Source: Flavisolibacter nicotianae (GTDB lineage: Bacteria; Bacteroidota; Bacteroidia; Chitinophagales; Chitinophagaceae). From it: a stretch of DNA of 64,000 nt. This document shows positions 42,163 through 51,883 of the stretch, one piece after another (position 1 is the first letter of the stretch; each line of letters begins with the position of its first letter). Where the stretch lies: the NCBI RefSeq assembly GCF_003628535.1, contig NZ_RBCI01000005.1, positions 124,001-188,000 on the forward strand, written 5' to 3'. The translations under genes and the position numbers were made by a program. Under the pieces are notes generated by a model. That model saw only the letters and a list, made by a program, of their open reading frames with translations, did no database searches and was not told where the DNA came from.

Positions 42163-42621
42163 CCTGCTACTTGTTTATAAGGTGATACGTATTACAAATT
42201 GTGTATTGGCTTCACAATCATGCAATTGTTATACCTCATAGCAGATTTGGTAGTTTGTTTTCGAAAGGAAGAAAAATGGGGAGAATTTGGTCCTGTCTGT
42301 CAATATGCCTGATGGCTGCCTAAAGTACTTAGCGTTCTACTACCCGATTATTCTAAAGATAGGAAAACCGTCTTAAAAATTTCTGAAAATTAATAAGCAA
42401 ATTCAACACTGGCTTGCGTTTTCGCAACTGGAAGAAGTCATATTGGTCAGAACCTCTTCTGTTCCAAAACGAGAAAGAAAATTATGTTCTATCTTTTTGT
42501 TATAAAACTTCCACATTCGCTGGCCAGAGGAAAGCGGTCATAAAATCGAAACTGATTCCTGTCGTTCTTGCATTTTGAACCTATTGAACACAATTCCTGC
42601 CCCCGCGGCTTAAAACGACGT
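42163..42621. other. 458-bp gap with no recognised gene
   Basis: The gap lies between the efflux operon's last gene and the KGG gene, both on the minus strand. It presumably contains the KGG promoter at its left end. No repeat, hairpin terminator or RNA gene was recognised. Confidence 0.4.
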
Positions 42622-43302
42622 TTATTGTTTCTTGATGCGACCGTCTTCCATTTCGATTGTCCTTTTTGTGTGGGAAGCAAATTCCGGGTCATGGGTTACA
42701 ATCAAAAGCGTTTGCCCGAATTTTCCGGAAAGCGTATTGAAAATGTCAAACACAATCTGGCTGTTTTTTTTGTCAAGGTTACCCGTCGGTTCATCGCCCA
42801 TGATAATGTGCGGGTCGTTGATCAGGGCACGGGCAATTGCAACGCGTTGCTTTTCTCCGCCGGATAGCTTGTTGGGAAGTTTGTTTTCCAAATGAACGAT
42901 ATCCAATGCCGTGAGCCATTTACGGGCATTCTGTTCCACCTGCATTTCAGTCAAACGGTTTAGCTTCAGGCCGGGCAGCATTACGTTTCGCAAAACGGTA
43001 AACTCGTTCAGGAGATAGTGAAACTGGAAAACAAACCCGATCTTTTCGTTCCGGATTTCTGCCAGCCTGGCCGCCTTTTTCCCGGTAACCAGTTCATTGT
43101 CGATCAGCAGCTCTCCTTCGTAATCGGTATCCATCGTGGAGAGAATATAAAGCAGGGTCGATTTCCCGCATCCCGATTTCCCAACGACGGATACAAATTC
43201 TCCTTTGTTTACAGTAAAACTAATATCCGTCAGCACTTGCGTGTTGAGTTGTTCGTGAAACGATTTGCTGATGTGCCTTGCTTCCAGTATCGGTGTCTCC
43301 AT
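42622..43302 (-). CDS. MacB/LolD-type ABC transporter ATP-binding protein
   Basis: A 226-residue ABC ATPase. Walker A is GKSGCGKSTL, the signature is LSGGEKQRVAIARAL, Walker B is IIMGDEPTGNLD, and the H-loop is VTHDPEFA. GNLDKKNSQIVFDIF is typical of the MacB/LolD/FtsE subclass that drives mechanotransmission rather than substrate translocation. The Met at 43302 is preferred over an ATG 11 codons upstream because the latter would overlap the permease gene; this leaves a 1-bp gap to it. It is the third gene of the adaptor-permease-ATPase operon. Confidence 0.93.
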   Translation of the reverse strand: METPILEARHISKSFHEQLNTQVLTDISFTVNKGEFVSVVGKSGCGKSTLLYILSTMDTDYEGELLIDNELVTGKKAARLAEIRNEKIGFVFQFHYLLNEFTVLRNVMLPGLKLNRLTEMQVEQNARKWLTALDIVHLENKLPNKLSGGEKQRVAIARALINDPHIIMGDEPTGNLDKKNSQIVFDIFNTLSGKFGQTLLIVTHDPEFASHTKRTIEMEDGRIKKQ

Positions 43303-43303
43303 A

Positions 43304-44563
43304 CTATTTGCCTCTGATAATGACAACCGGGTCAATCCGTCCGGCCTTTGCAGCCGGGAAATAACCCGCCAGGTAAGTGGTTAGCAACGAAAAAAGAATC
43401 CCGATCATGTAATAAACCGGGTTGTAATTCACCGGGTAGGTTTTGATCGTCGGAAGGGCAGCCGTATTGAAAGGAATATTGTCGATGATGACCGACAGGC
43501 CATAGCCAAATAGCAAACCGGCCAGGCCGCCGAAAAATCCTATACTCAACGCAATCAGCATAAAGATTTGTTTGACGTCGCGGCCCGAAAATCCCGTTGC
43601 TTTCAGGATGGCGATCGTATCCATTTTTTCATAGATCATCATGTTGAGAATATTGTAAATACCAAATCCCGCCACGATCAATAACGTAATTCCTACCACG
43701 TAGGAGATAAGAGTGCGGATCGAGGTGCCGGTTTCAAATTGCGCATTTGCAGTCTGGATGTCTTCGGCCTGGATCCCAAAAAGATGGCGGTATTCTTTCG
43801 CCACGGCGGGGGCTATCGCAATATCGTTCAGGCGCACCTGAACTTCGGTTAAATAATTGGCCGGTTTGCCCAGCAGCTTTTGCGCCGTCGCGATGGAGGT
43901 AAAAGCAATCACTTTGTCAAGGTCATTGATGCCGGACTGGTAAAAGGCTACAACTTTTAACGGAAAGGTTTCACCTGTCGGCATGGTCACATAAACCATG
44001 TCGCCGATATCAACGGCAAGTTTATCTGCCAGTGCTTTACCGGGTACAATGCTGTTAGGGATAATGCCCAGGTTTTCCGCGACGCCTTTTGTAATGTAAT
44101 CGAAAAAATGAAACAGGCTGTTTTCGGATTGCACATCAATCCCGTTAATCGTCGCTGCAATGCGGGTATTGCCTTCGTTGAAGAAAGCCGGGGTATTGAT
44201 CTTTTGTGAAATGCCTTGTACCCTTGAATCGGCCCGTAAGGTGCGCAGGATGGCGCTGCTGTTATACAGCTCCTCGCGGCTGTTGGCAGTCTTGATGGAA
44301 GAAATAAAATGATGCGCTCCTTTGTATTGCGGGACCAGCGTGATGGGTTGATTGGGATTTTGCTGGATCTCGTTGAACAATCGTACATGTGGCGTACGGT
44401 TGATGATCAAATTATCCAAAAGCTTGTTTAAGCCGGTCATAAAGCTTAACAGTGTAATGAACATCGTGATGCTGAAAGTCACGCCAATGGCTGCTACCAG
44501 TGTCTGCTTCAGGCGGGCCAGCAGCAATGCTTTGGCGATGTCGAAGCTTAGTTTTTTTTTCAT
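43304..44563 (-). CDS. MacB-like FtsX-family ABC permease
   Basis: A 419-residue permease. One membrane segment sits at about residues 15-45, then a large periplasmic domain (about 50-275) of MacB_PCD type, and three C-terminal membrane segments with the FtsX signature (MIYEKMDTIAILKATGFSGR, ARRIDPVVIIRG-like end, here GRIDPVVIIRGK). Together with the adaptor and ATPase it forms a tripartite system moving substrates from the periplasm outward or extracting lipoproteins. The start overlaps the adaptor stop by 4 bp. An outer-membrane TolC partner is not in the window. Confidence 0.9.
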   Translation of the reverse strand: MKKKLSFDIAKALLLARLKQTLVAAIGVTFSITMFITLLSFMTGLNKLLDNLIINRTPHVRLFNEIQQNPNQPITLVPQYKGAHHFISSIKTANSREELYNSSAILRTLRADSRVQGISQKINTPAFFNEGNTRIAATINGIDVQSENSLFHFFDYITKGVAENLGIIPNSIVPGKALADKLAVDIGDMVYVTMPTGETFPLKVVAFYQSGINDLDKVIAFTSIATAQKLLGKPANYLTEVQVRLNDIAIAPAVAKEYRHLFGIQAEDIQTANAQFETGTSIRTLISYVVGITLLIVAGFGIYNILNMMIYEKMDTIAILKATGFSGRDVKQIFMLIALSIGFFGGLAGLLFGYGLSVIIDNIPFNTAALPTIKTYPVNYNPVYYMIGILFSLLTTYLAGYFPAAKAGRIDPVVIIRGK

Positions 44564-45639
44564 TGCTCCGGTTTTTGAATGATGTCATCTTTGCCGATTC
44601 CCTGGAGCACCTCCGCTTTTTGATAGTCTTTTAGTCCCACTGCCACTTTACGTTTTTCGCCGCCCTTCAACAACACATAGCTGTCGTCAATTAAATAATC
44701 TCTTGGAATGGTGATCGCATTTTCTCGGCTGTTGATCAGGATATTGGCTTCTGCAGTCAGGTTGGGATAAAGGGAAGGAGGGGATTTCGTAAAAGCCGCT
44801 TCAATCGTCACGGATCGCGAACGTTCGTTCATGATCGGCTCAATCTTCGTAACGATACCATCGAAAGCTTGTCCTTTGTAACTGTCCATGCTCACCAGCA
44901 CTTTTTGGCCGGGTTTTATTTTCGCGATATCGTATTCATCCACCTGCAGTTCCAGTATAAAATCTTCGCTATTTCCAATTACGGCGATCGGCACTTGCGG
45001 ACTCACCACTTCACCCACTTCTTTGTCAAAGCTGTAAACCGTTCCGTCCTGTTTTGCCCGAACGATGTAATCACCGGCAACGGTTGAACTGATTTGCAAA
45101 TTCTTTCTAGACTGTTTTTCGTTCAGGGTCAACTGCTGCTTCAACTGGCGGTAGCGCAGGCGGGCCGTTTGGTAGGCCGTCGCCGAATTCTTTACAGCAA
45201 GCTGGCGTTGCTCCAGATCGTTGCGGGTGCCAATGCCGCTATTCCAAAGTTTTGCCTGGCGGTCGAGTAGCAGGGAATCGTTTTGCAACTTTGTTTTCGC
45301 CAAATCAATGTTAGCCTCCGCTTCCTGCAGTTTGTCCAGGTTGGCCTGAACCGTGGAATATTGTGCCGAAATGCCTGCGGCCTCCCGGCTGAGTTGCGAC
45401 GTTTCATTCACCAGCGACACCAGCGGGTCACCTTTATGAACCATTGTACCTTCGGTGACATGCACCTGCCGTATGATGCCGGGCACGGGAGAAAAGGCTT
45501 CATACTGGTTTTTACTTTTTACTTTCCCCGAAGCGTAAACAGATTCAGTGATCGTTTGCACAACCGGCCTGGTAGTTTCGTGTTTTTGCCTGCAGGAAAA
45601 GAAGAAAAGCAGGCAGAAAGACCAACGGAACAATTTCAT
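44560..45639 (-). CDS. MacA/HlyD-type periplasmic adaptor lipoprotein
   Basis: A 359-residue membrane-fusion protein. The N-terminus has a lipobox (LLFFFSC, Cys near residue 16). The lipoyl half-motifs (VHVTEGTMVHKGDPLVSL and the later VRAKQDGTVYSFDKEVGEVV) flank a long alpha-hairpin with heptads (about residues 75-175). A beta-barrel domain follows (DEYDIAKIKPGQKVLVSMDSY). It links the FtsX-like permease to an outer-membrane channel. It is the first gene of the operon, and its 4-bp overlap with the permease implies coupling. The substrate is unknown (macrolide, peptide or lipid). Confidence 0.9.
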   Translation of the reverse strand: MKLFRWSFCLLFFFSCRQKHETTRPVVQTITESVYASGKVKSKNQYEAFSPVPGIIRQVHVTEGTMVHKGDPLVSLVNETSQLSREAAGISAQYSTVQANLDKLQEAEANIDLAKTKLQNDSLLLDRQAKLWNSGIGTRNDLEQRQLAVKNSATAYQTARLRYRQLKQQLTLNEKQSRKNLQISSTVAGDYIVRAKQDGTVYSFDKEVGEVVSPQVPIAVIGNSEDFILELQVDEYDIAKIKPGQKVLVSMDSYKGQAFDGIVTKIEPIMNERSRSVTIEAAFTKSPPSLYPNLTAEANILINSRENAITIPRDYLIDDSYVLLKGGEKRKVAVGLKDYQKAEVLQGIGKDDIIQKPEQ

Positions 45640-45846
45640 TCTTCAAATATAGAAAGTGGGCCAGTCAAACGGAACTGACAAAGCTCATTGCCGGAGATGA
45701 AACCTGTTGGCCCAATTCACGAACCAGGCTTCGTTTGTCCATGCAAGATTGTTTGGTTTACGGTCCCATTCAGGTTGGAAATTCGGCCTATCCCGTCCGG
45801 CATTTGACATTTCGCTAAATTTCAGATCAGAAACACGAAAAAAGCG

Positions 45847-48417
45847 ATGAACTGGTATTCACTCGACAGGGAAGAAGTTTTCCGGAAAACCGGTTCCTCC
45901 ACCGAAGGGCTTTCCGACCGTGAAGCTGCACAGAAACTGGCGGAATTCGGACCCAACCAGCTTATTGAAAAAAAGAAAACGCCAGCCTGGCTTCTTTTTG
46001 TCAACCAGTTCAAAGACCTGATGATCGTGATCCTGGTCGTAGCGGCCGTGATTTCGGGTATTGTGGGCGACAGTGCCGATACGGTAATCATTCTCGTCAT
46101 CGTTTTTCTCAACGCGATAGTTGGTTTTGTGCAGGAATACAGGGCGGAAAAAGCAATGGACGCCCTGAAAAAAATGGCGGCCCAGCACAGTCTTGTATTA
46201 CGCAATGGCCAGGTTCACACCCTGGATGCCGCCGTACTGGTCCCGGGTGATGTGGTGTTGCTCGAAGCCGGAAACACGGTGCCGGCCGACCTGCGCCTGA
46301 CCGAGGGGCAAAGCCTGAAAATTATGGAAGCTTCACTGACGGGGGAATCGCTTTCGATAGATAAAACCGTGGAGGCCATCCCTGCCGGAGACTTGCCCCT
46401 GGGCGACCAGGTAAACATGGCGTTTAAAAACACGCAGGTCACCAATGGCCGTGGCAAGGGAGTGGTCATTGCCATAGGAATGGAAACGGAGATCGGTCGG
46501 ATTGCTTCGATGCTACAGGAAAAAGTAAGCCCGACGCCTTTGCAGCAGCGGCTGAACGATTTCGGCAAAAAACTTTCTTACCTCATTCTTCTGATCTGTG
46601 TCGTGTTATTTGTTGTGGGGCTGCTTCGCGGCGAGGAGCCGGTACGCATGCTGCTGGTGTCCATTTCGCTTGCGGTAGCGGCTATACCCGAAGCCCTTCC
46701 TGCACTCATCACGATTGCACTTTCGCGAGGAGCTGCAAGGCTGGTGAAAAAGAACGTGCTGATACGCAAACTCACGGCTGTTGAAACCTTGGGTTCCGTC
46801 ACTTACATCTGTACGGACAAGACGGGCACACTGACCGAAAATCGCATGACGGTTGTGCAGGTCAACCCGGCCGAAACGGAAATGCCTCCGCCAGCCACTG
46901 ATTCTATGCTCGAGCTGAGCATGGCACTCAACCACACCGTCATTTGGCAGGAGGATGACTGGCTGGGCGACCCGACAGAAATTGCCATGGTGCTGGCTAT
47001 TCAAAAAAAATATTCCCCTGCGCTTTACGAATCGGTGCAGCAAAATTTTGAACGGGTTGGTGAGCTGCCTTTCGACTCTATCCGCAAGTGCATGACCACG
47101 ATTCACCGGTACGGAGACCGGTACCTGGTGATCACAAAAGGTGCAGCGGAATCCATCGTCAGCCGGTTACAGGAAGAAAACGAAACGCCTCTTGAGGAAG
47201 CAGGCCGGTTGGCTTCGCAAGGCCTGCGGGTGCTGGCGTTTGGCTACCGGCTATTGCCGACGTTGCCGGAGGAACTAACAGAAGAGTCCATCGAAAAAGA
47301 TCTCGCTTTTGCAGGTCTTGTTGGAATGATCGATCCGCCGCGGGAAGAAATCAGGACGGCCATTGCCGAATGCAAAACCGCAGGCATTCAGCCCGTGATG
47401 ATTACCGGCGACCACCGGGAAACGGCGGCGGCAATTGCCCGAGAGATTGGACTGTTGACCAAAGGCGGGTTGGTGGTTACCGGCGCTGAACTGGCCGCGA
47501 TGGACGAAGAAGAACTGGCATCGAACGTGGAAAAAATCCGGGTTTATGCACGGGTGTCGCCGGAGCAAAAATTGTCGATCGTGAAAGCCTTGCAGCAAAA
47601 AGGCCATTTCGTTGCGATGACCGGGGATGGTGTGAACGATGCGCCGTCGCTGAAGCGGGCCAACATCGGCATCGCCATGGGAATCACGGGAACTGACGTA
47701 ACAAAAGAAGTAGCCGACATGATTCTCCTGGACGACAATTTTGCGACCATCGTTCGGGCCGTTCGCGAAGGGCGACGCATTTACGACAACATCCGGCGGT
47801 TTGTTAAATACATCATGACCTGCAACAGCGCCGAGATCTGGACCATTTTCCTGGCGCCGTTCCTGGGCCTGCCCATCCCGCTTTTACCCATTCATATTCT
47901 TTGGATCAATTTGGTGACTGATGGCTTGCCGGGGCTTGCGCTTTCGGCCGAAAAGGCGGAAGAAAAAATCATGGAAAGGCAACCCAGGAAACCCGATGAA
48001 AGCCTGTTTGCCGAAGGCATCGGTTACCATATTGCGTGGATGGGATTATTGATGGCTTTTTTGACGCTGGGCACACAGGCCTGGGCCATTCACGCCGGCG
48101 ATGCCCACTGGCAAACGATGGTCTTTACGGTGCTCACCTTTGTGCAACTGGCGCAGGTTTTTTCCATTCGCAGCGACGACAATTTCATCTACAAAAAAGG
48201 CTTTTTCAGTAATCCCTTTTTGACTGGCGCCATCCTGCTGACCGTTGTCCTGCAACTGGCAGTGATTTATCTTCCGGTTGCCAACCGCCTGTTCCGCACA
48301 GAGCCACTCAGTCTGAGCGAACTGTCCGTTTGTACAGGCGTTGCCGTCGTTGTGTTTCATGTGGCGGAGTTATCGAAATGGTTCAGGAAAAAATGGAAAA
48401 ACCGTCAAAAAAAATAG
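45847..48417 (+). CDS. calcium-type P-type ATPase (P2A-like)
   Basis: An 856-residue P-type cation pump. An N-terminal cation ATPase domain precedes the actuator motif LTGES. The M4 motif is PEALP, as in Ca pumps; the phosphorylation motif is DKTGTLTEN near residue 325; the hinge is MTGDGVNDAPSLK. The M6 segment has the NLVTDG pattern with the Asn and Asp used for Ca binding in SERCA-like pumps. The probable role is export of Ca2+ or Mn2+. About ten membrane helices are expected. It opens the + strand stress island, divergent from the efflux operon; the universal stress gene follows 193 bp later. Confidence 0.9.
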   Translation: MNWYSLDREEVFRKTGSSTEGLSDREAAQKLAEFGPNQLIEKKKTPAWLLFVNQFKDLMIVILVVAAVISGIVGDSADTVIILVIVFLNAIVGFVQEYRAEKAMDALKKMAAQHSLVLRNGQVHTLDAAVLVPGDVVLLEAGNTVPADLRLTEGQSLKIMEASLTGESLSIDKTVEAIPAGDLPLGDQVNMAFKNTQVTNGRGKGVVIAIGMETEIGRIASMLQEKVSPTPLQQRLNDFGKKLSYLILLICVVLFVVGLLRGEEPVRMLLVSISLAVAAIPEALPALITIALSRGAARLVKKNVLIRKLTAVETLGSVTYICTDKTGTLTENRMTVVQVNPAETEMPPPATDSMLELSMALNHTVIWQEDDWLGDPTEIAMVLAIQKKYSPALYESVQQNFERVGELPFDSIRKCMTTIHRYGDRYLVITKGAAESIVSRLQEENETPLEEAGRLASQGLRVLAFGYRLLPTLPEELTEESIEKDLAFAGLVGMIDPPREEIRTAIAECKTAGIQPVMITGDHRETAAAIAREIGLLTKGGLVVTGAELAAMDEEELASNVEKIRVYARVSPEQKLSIVKALQQKGHFVAMTGDGVNDAPSLKRANIGIAMGITGTDVTKEVADMILLDDNFATIVRAVREGRRIYDNIRRFVKYIMTCNSAEIWTIFLAPFLGLPIPLLPIHILWINLVTDGLPGLALSAEKAEEKIMERQPRKPDESLFAEGIGYHIAWMGLLMAFLTLGTQAWAIHAGDAHWQTMVFTVLTFVQLAQVFSIRSDDNFIYKKGFFSNPFLTGAILLTVVLQLAVIYLPVANRLFRTEPLSLSELSVCTGVAVVVFHVAELSKWFRKKWKNRQKK

Positions 48418-48609
48418 TACGTTCATTTATTGCTTTCAACGTTTTGCGACCCGCCAGTTTTGATAAATACCTACCGCTGATTTTCGTTTTTGCTATCGCT
48501 CTTCGACCTGCCCAGCCCTTGACTTGCTGCAGTGATGAAAGTCAGCAGGCCGCGTAACCACCATCATAGGCATGGCTATAGGGTGGCGGTAGGTTTACAA
48601 AAACGTTTT

Positions 48610-49434
48610 ATGGAAAAGATCATTGTCGTGATCAATTCACATAAACCTAATGTTGCTTCCATTGAATTTGCCTGCCGCATGGCCCAATTAACAGGGTCGA
48701 AGCTCACCGGACTTTTTATTGAAAACATTTATTTTGAATACAGGCCTGCCGGCGGCAATGCCGGTTTGGGAATTGACGCGCCGGTGCAAAAAAAAGAAAC
48801 CGTTCTTGCTGCCGGCACCGGTGCTGCCATCCAGCAGTTCACGGATATCTGTCACAGGAACAGCCTCCAGCCGGATGTATACGTGGACAAAGGCGAGCCG
48901 ATCCAGGAAATCATTTTCGAAAGTCGCTATTCCGACCTCCTCATCGTCGATCCTGCAATTAATTTTTACAACCTGCAGGAGAATTTGCCCACCCATCTTG
49001 TGAAAGAAGTGCTATCTGGTGCGGAATGTCCCGTGCTTCTGTCGCCGGAGGTTTTTCACCGGATCGATGAAGTCGTTTTTTGTTTCGATGGAAGTGCGTC
49101 GGCTGTATTCGCGCTGAAACAGTTTACATACCTGATGCCCCAGTTGCATGACAGGAAAGCCGTTTTACTGGAGATCAACTCCGGCAAGCAATACGAGGAC
49201 GAAAATTACCACAAAGTGCTGCACTGGCTTCGCGGACATTATGCCTTTGCGACCAACCTGCGGCGACCCGGCCAGTCGCAGGACGGGTTGTTTGACTACC
49301 TATTCAGGAAGCAAAACTGCATTGTCGTGCTGGGCGCCTATGGCCGTGGTCTTTTGTCGCGTTTCTTTCGAAAAAGCACGGCCGATAGGCTGATCCGCAC
49401 AATTGATCTGCCCCTGTTTATCACACATCATTAA
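48610..49434 (+). CDS. tandem-domain universal stress protein (first of three)
   Basis: A 274-residue protein with two UspA-like domains. The first (1-150) starts KIIVVINSHKPNVASIEFA; the second ends with VLGAYGRGLLSRFFRKSTAD, which carries the G-x-GRG-type nucleotide loop, then RTIDLPLFITHH. Only the second domain looks able to bind ATP. The ATG at 48610 is chosen because it directly precedes the first beta strand. Tandem Usp proteins are usually induced by starvation, hypoxia or dormancy. It is 9 bp before a second Usp gene. Confidence 0.9.
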   Translation: MEKIIVVINSHKPNVASIEFACRMAQLTGSKLTGLFIENIYFEYRPAGGNAGLGIDAPVQKKETVLAAGTGAAIQQFTDICHRNSLQPDVYVDKGEPIQEIIFESRYSDLLIVDPAINFYNLQENLPTHLVKEVLSGAECPVLLSPEVFHRIDEVVFCFDGSASAVFALKQFTYLMPQLHDRKAVLLEINSGKQYEDENYHKVLHWLRGHYAFATNLRRPGQSQDGLFDYLFRKQNCIVVLGAYGRGLLSRFFRKSTADRLIRTIDLPLFITHH

Positions 49435-49443
49435 AAGCATACC

Positions 49444-50289
49444 ATGAAAAAGTTTATCGCTGTTTTCGACGGACTGAGTTTTAAGGAATCAACGCTGCAG
49501 TACGCTGTTTCGCTGGCCAAAGGTGGCAACGTACACCTGGTTGGCGTTTTCCTCGAAGATTTTACACGCCATAGTTATAGCTTCCGCCAACTGGCTACCT
49601 ACGAAGGAGAAGACAAGGAAGCTTACCTGCATAGACTCAATGAAAAAGATGAAGAGCAACGGGAAGAAAGCATTCAAAAATTTCAACAGGCCTGCGAGAC
49701 GGCCGAACTGAATTTTTCCGTTCATCGCGACAGGAACATCGCTTTGCAGGAACTGCTTGAAGAATCCATTTACGCTGACCTGCTCATTATCAATTCCGGT
49801 GAAACCATAAGCCGCTTTCACGAGGGACCTCCGTCACGCTTTATTCGCGATCTGCTCGTTGACGTGCAATGCCCTGTGTTGCTGGTACCGGAGTCCTATC
49901 ATTATTTCAACCGCATTGTGCTGCTTTACGATGGCGAACCGTCGTCGGTGTACGCAGCCAAAGCGTTCAGCTACGTTTTTGACAGCTATAACTATTATGA
50001 AACCGTGGTGCTGACAGTAAAAACAGAAGACAACCCGATCCAGGTACCCAATAATCGGCTGGTTAAGGAATTTGCCCGCCGGCATTATCCAAAGGCAGAG
50101 TACGTGGTGATCAAAGGTGAGCCTGAGGAAGAGATTGTTTTTTACCTGCAACGCGAAAAGAAAAGCCCGCTGATTGTGCTTGGCGCCTACCAACGCGGCC
50201 GTCTTTCACGGCTATTCCGGGCCAGTATGGCAGACCGTTTGCTGAAACATGTGAAAGCACCGCTTTTTATTGCACACAACAAATCCTGA
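49444..50289 (+). CDS. tandem-domain universal stress protein (second of three)
   Basis: A 281-residue two-domain UspA-like protein (first domain KKFIAVFDGLSFKESTLQYA; second domain ending VLGAYQRGRLSRLFRASMAD, then HVKAPLFIAHN). The layout mirrors the gene just upstream, pointing to an old duplication. The nucleotide loop is in the second domain only. The first domain has a long charged insert (about residues 55-80). It lies 9 bp after the first Usp gene and 4 bp before the small-family gene, so all three should be one transcript. Confidence 0.9.
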   Translation: MKKFIAVFDGLSFKESTLQYAVSLAKGGNVHLVGVFLEDFTRHSYSFRQLATYEGEDKEAYLHRLNEKDEEQREESIQKFQQACETAELNFSVHRDRNIALQELLEESIYADLLIINSGETISRFHEGPPSRFIRDLLVDVQCPVLLVPESYHYFNRIVLLYDGEPSSVYAAKAFSYVFDSYNYYETVVLTVKTEDNPIQVPNNRLVKEFARRHYPKAEYVVIKGEPEEEIVFYLQREKKSPLIVLGAYQRGRLSRLFRASMADRLLKHVKAPLFIAHNKS

Positions 50290-50293
50290 AGCC

Positions 50294-50671
50294 ATGTTCC
50301 TTCATATCCATGATCAATTAATCTTAAGCGAAGTACAGGAGCGGTTCACCGAATGTTTTCCTTCGCTGAAACTGGAATTTTATTCGGAACAACACAAGCG
50401 ATTTGAACCGACAGAAAAGGCGTTTCAACTAAACAACCGGCTGCGTGTTGGCGATGTGCGCAGCAATCACCAGAACGGCGCCCTGGAAATCAAATCCTGG
50501 TACACGGTTGCCCGTGTGGAAAAAGAACTCAGCGAAAGTTATGGTTTGAATGCCCAGGTTTTCCGTTGCAATAAAGACGGTCGTTGGGTGCAAACCTCGC
50601 TGAGCGACTCGCTGACCCTGGCGGAGCAAAGCGAGTTTAGCTACAATGAAAAACTGAACGAAGGCCGATAG
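50294..50671 (+). CDS. unnamed small-protein family, copy 1 of 3 in this island
   Basis: A 125-residue soluble protein of no recognised family. Key segments are EVQERFTECFPSLKLEFY near the N-terminus and YGLNAQVFRCNKDGRWVQTS near residue 90, then TLAEQSE. Closely similar blocks occur in the genes at 52158 and 63498, which shows they are paralogues. The ATG at 50294 follows the Usp stop by 4 bp; a frame start at 50270 overlaps that gene and is not used. The position inside a Usp-CHAD operon suggests a stress role. The sequence suggests a small alpha/beta fold. Confidence 0.75.
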   Translation: MFLHIHDQLILSEVQERFTECFPSLKLEFYSEQHKRFEPTEKAFQLNNRLRVGDVRSNHQNGALEIKSWYTVARVEKELSESYGLNAQVFRCNKDGRWVQTSLSDSLTLAEQSEFSYNEKLNEGR

Positions 50672-50687
50672 CTAGCCGTTTCCTTCA

Positions 50688-51614
50688 GTGCAGAATTTTA
50701 ATGTTACAATCGGTGCGGATAGCATTAGAAACGTGAAACAACACAACGTCATACATACCCTGCAAAAGCGGTATCACAACCTGAACCGGTACCGCCCCGA
50801 TGTACTGGAAGAATTCGACGTGGAAGCGATCCACCGGTTCCGGCTCGAAATTAAAAAACTGCGTGCCTTCTTGCGCCTGTTGAATGGGAGCGGCGAGCAA
50901 CAGAAAGGTCTCCGGATAGGGAGAAAACTTCGTGACTTTTACCATGCTGCAGGGAATGTTCGTTGCCTGCAATTGCAAAAAGAAATGGTGTTGCAGTGGT
51001 GCCGGCAGTTCCATTACGCGGAACCTTTGGCCTACCTGGCCATTCTTCACCAAAAGGAAGAAGAAGCAAAAATTCTTGTCCGTGAAGAGGGGCAGCTTCT
51101 TTCCCTAGAAAAAGAAGAGAGCCGCGTGCTGAAAGCTGCCCACCACGGGTTTGATGACCGGTTGGAGCAAGCCTTCGTGGCCCTGAAAAAAGCAGCGCTG
51201 GTGCAGTTTCTTTCAGCGTTTGAGCTGAACGATGAAACACTCCACTCCATTCGGAAAGTGCTGAAAGACCTTCTTTACGTATGGAACTGGATTGGGCCTT
51301 TTATCGAAGAGGCCTTCGATCCAAAACATTTTAACCGGGATGCCTGCATCAAATTGACAGACCGCCTGGGCGATTTCCAGGATCTTTGCATTGCGATGAC
51401 ATTTTTGACAACGGACTATCTTGATGCGGTTCCGAACCGGCAAGAAAAGACGGTCTTGCAGCGATTGCATACATATTGCGTCGGGCGCAAAGCGGACGTA
51501 AAAAAAGAAAGTATTTTTCTGCTGCAACCGTTGCGTAGTAGCCTGCTCTGTTCTGACCGGCTGCCGGCCGTTGTTTCAACTTCTTCTTTTCAACTCTTAA
51601 ACAATTCGTTATGA
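50688..51614 (+). CDS. CHAD domain protein
   Basis: A 308-residue helical protein. The conserved histidine/arginine-rich CHAD core begins VEAIHRFRLEIKKLRAFLR (near residue 45) and a second repeat starts LHSIRKVLKDLLY (near 185), as in two-repeat CHAD proteins that bind polyphosphate. The GTG at 50688 is used because no ATG precedes the core; a GTG at 50733 is an alternative. It follows copy 1 of the small family by 16 bp and overlaps a tiny membrane-protein gene by 4 bp. A link to polyphosphate granules in stressed cells is inferred. Confidence 0.82.
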   Translation: MQNFNVTIGADSIRNVKQHNVIHTLQKRYHNLNRYRPDVLEEFDVEAIHRFRLEIKKLRAFLRLLNGSGEQQKGLRIGRKLRDFYHAAGNVRCLQLQKEMVLQWCRQFHYAEPLAYLAILHQKEEEAKILVREEGQLLSLEKEESRVLKAAHHGFDDRLEQAFVALKKAALVQFLSAFELNDETLHSIRKVLKDLLYVWNWIGPFIEEAFDPKHFNRDACIKLTDRLGDFQDLCIAMTFLTTDYLDAVPNRQEKTVLQRLHTYCVGRKADVKKESIFLLQPLRSSLLCSDRLPAVVSTSSFQLLNNSL

Positions 51615-51748
51615 AAGACATTCGCCGTAGGGAAGGAATGCCGGCATGGATGCCAAAGAGGAAGAGCCATTTTTGGTTGCTGACCCTGGTGATGCTTGCC
51701 GTTTTGTTTGTCGTTTTTTACTTCTTCCTGCGCAACAAAGCGCATTGA
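51611..51748 (+). CDS. tiny single-pass membrane protein coupled to CHAD
   Basis: A 45-residue frame. A basic, Met/Arg/Lys-rich N-terminus (MKDIRRREGMPAWMPKRK) precedes one strongly hydrophobic helix (HFWLLTLVMLAVLFVVFYFF) and a short RNKAH tail, giving an N-in, single-pass topology. The ATG overlaps the CHAD stop (ATGA), so translation is likely coupled. Not homologous to any family I recognise. The overlap and composition make a chance frame unlikely. Confidence 0.6.
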   Translation: MKDIRRREGMPAWMPKRKSHFWLLTLVMLAVLFVVFYFFLRNKAH

Positions 51749-51883
51749 CTTCTTCCTGCTCAATCATTCGCTACACTACTGACAATTTTCATAGAGGTAG
51801 ATGACTGCTGTCACCCCGGAGGCAGGCTGCCAGGGATAGTTTTGTGAGGTGTATTGGCTTTTCTTCCCACAAAAACCCAGAGA

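Noticed and set aside
41781-42241. Plus-strand frames of 111 and 136 codons opposite the KGG gene
   Set aside because: The minus-strand gene has recognisable repeats and a matching terminator; the plus frames have none.
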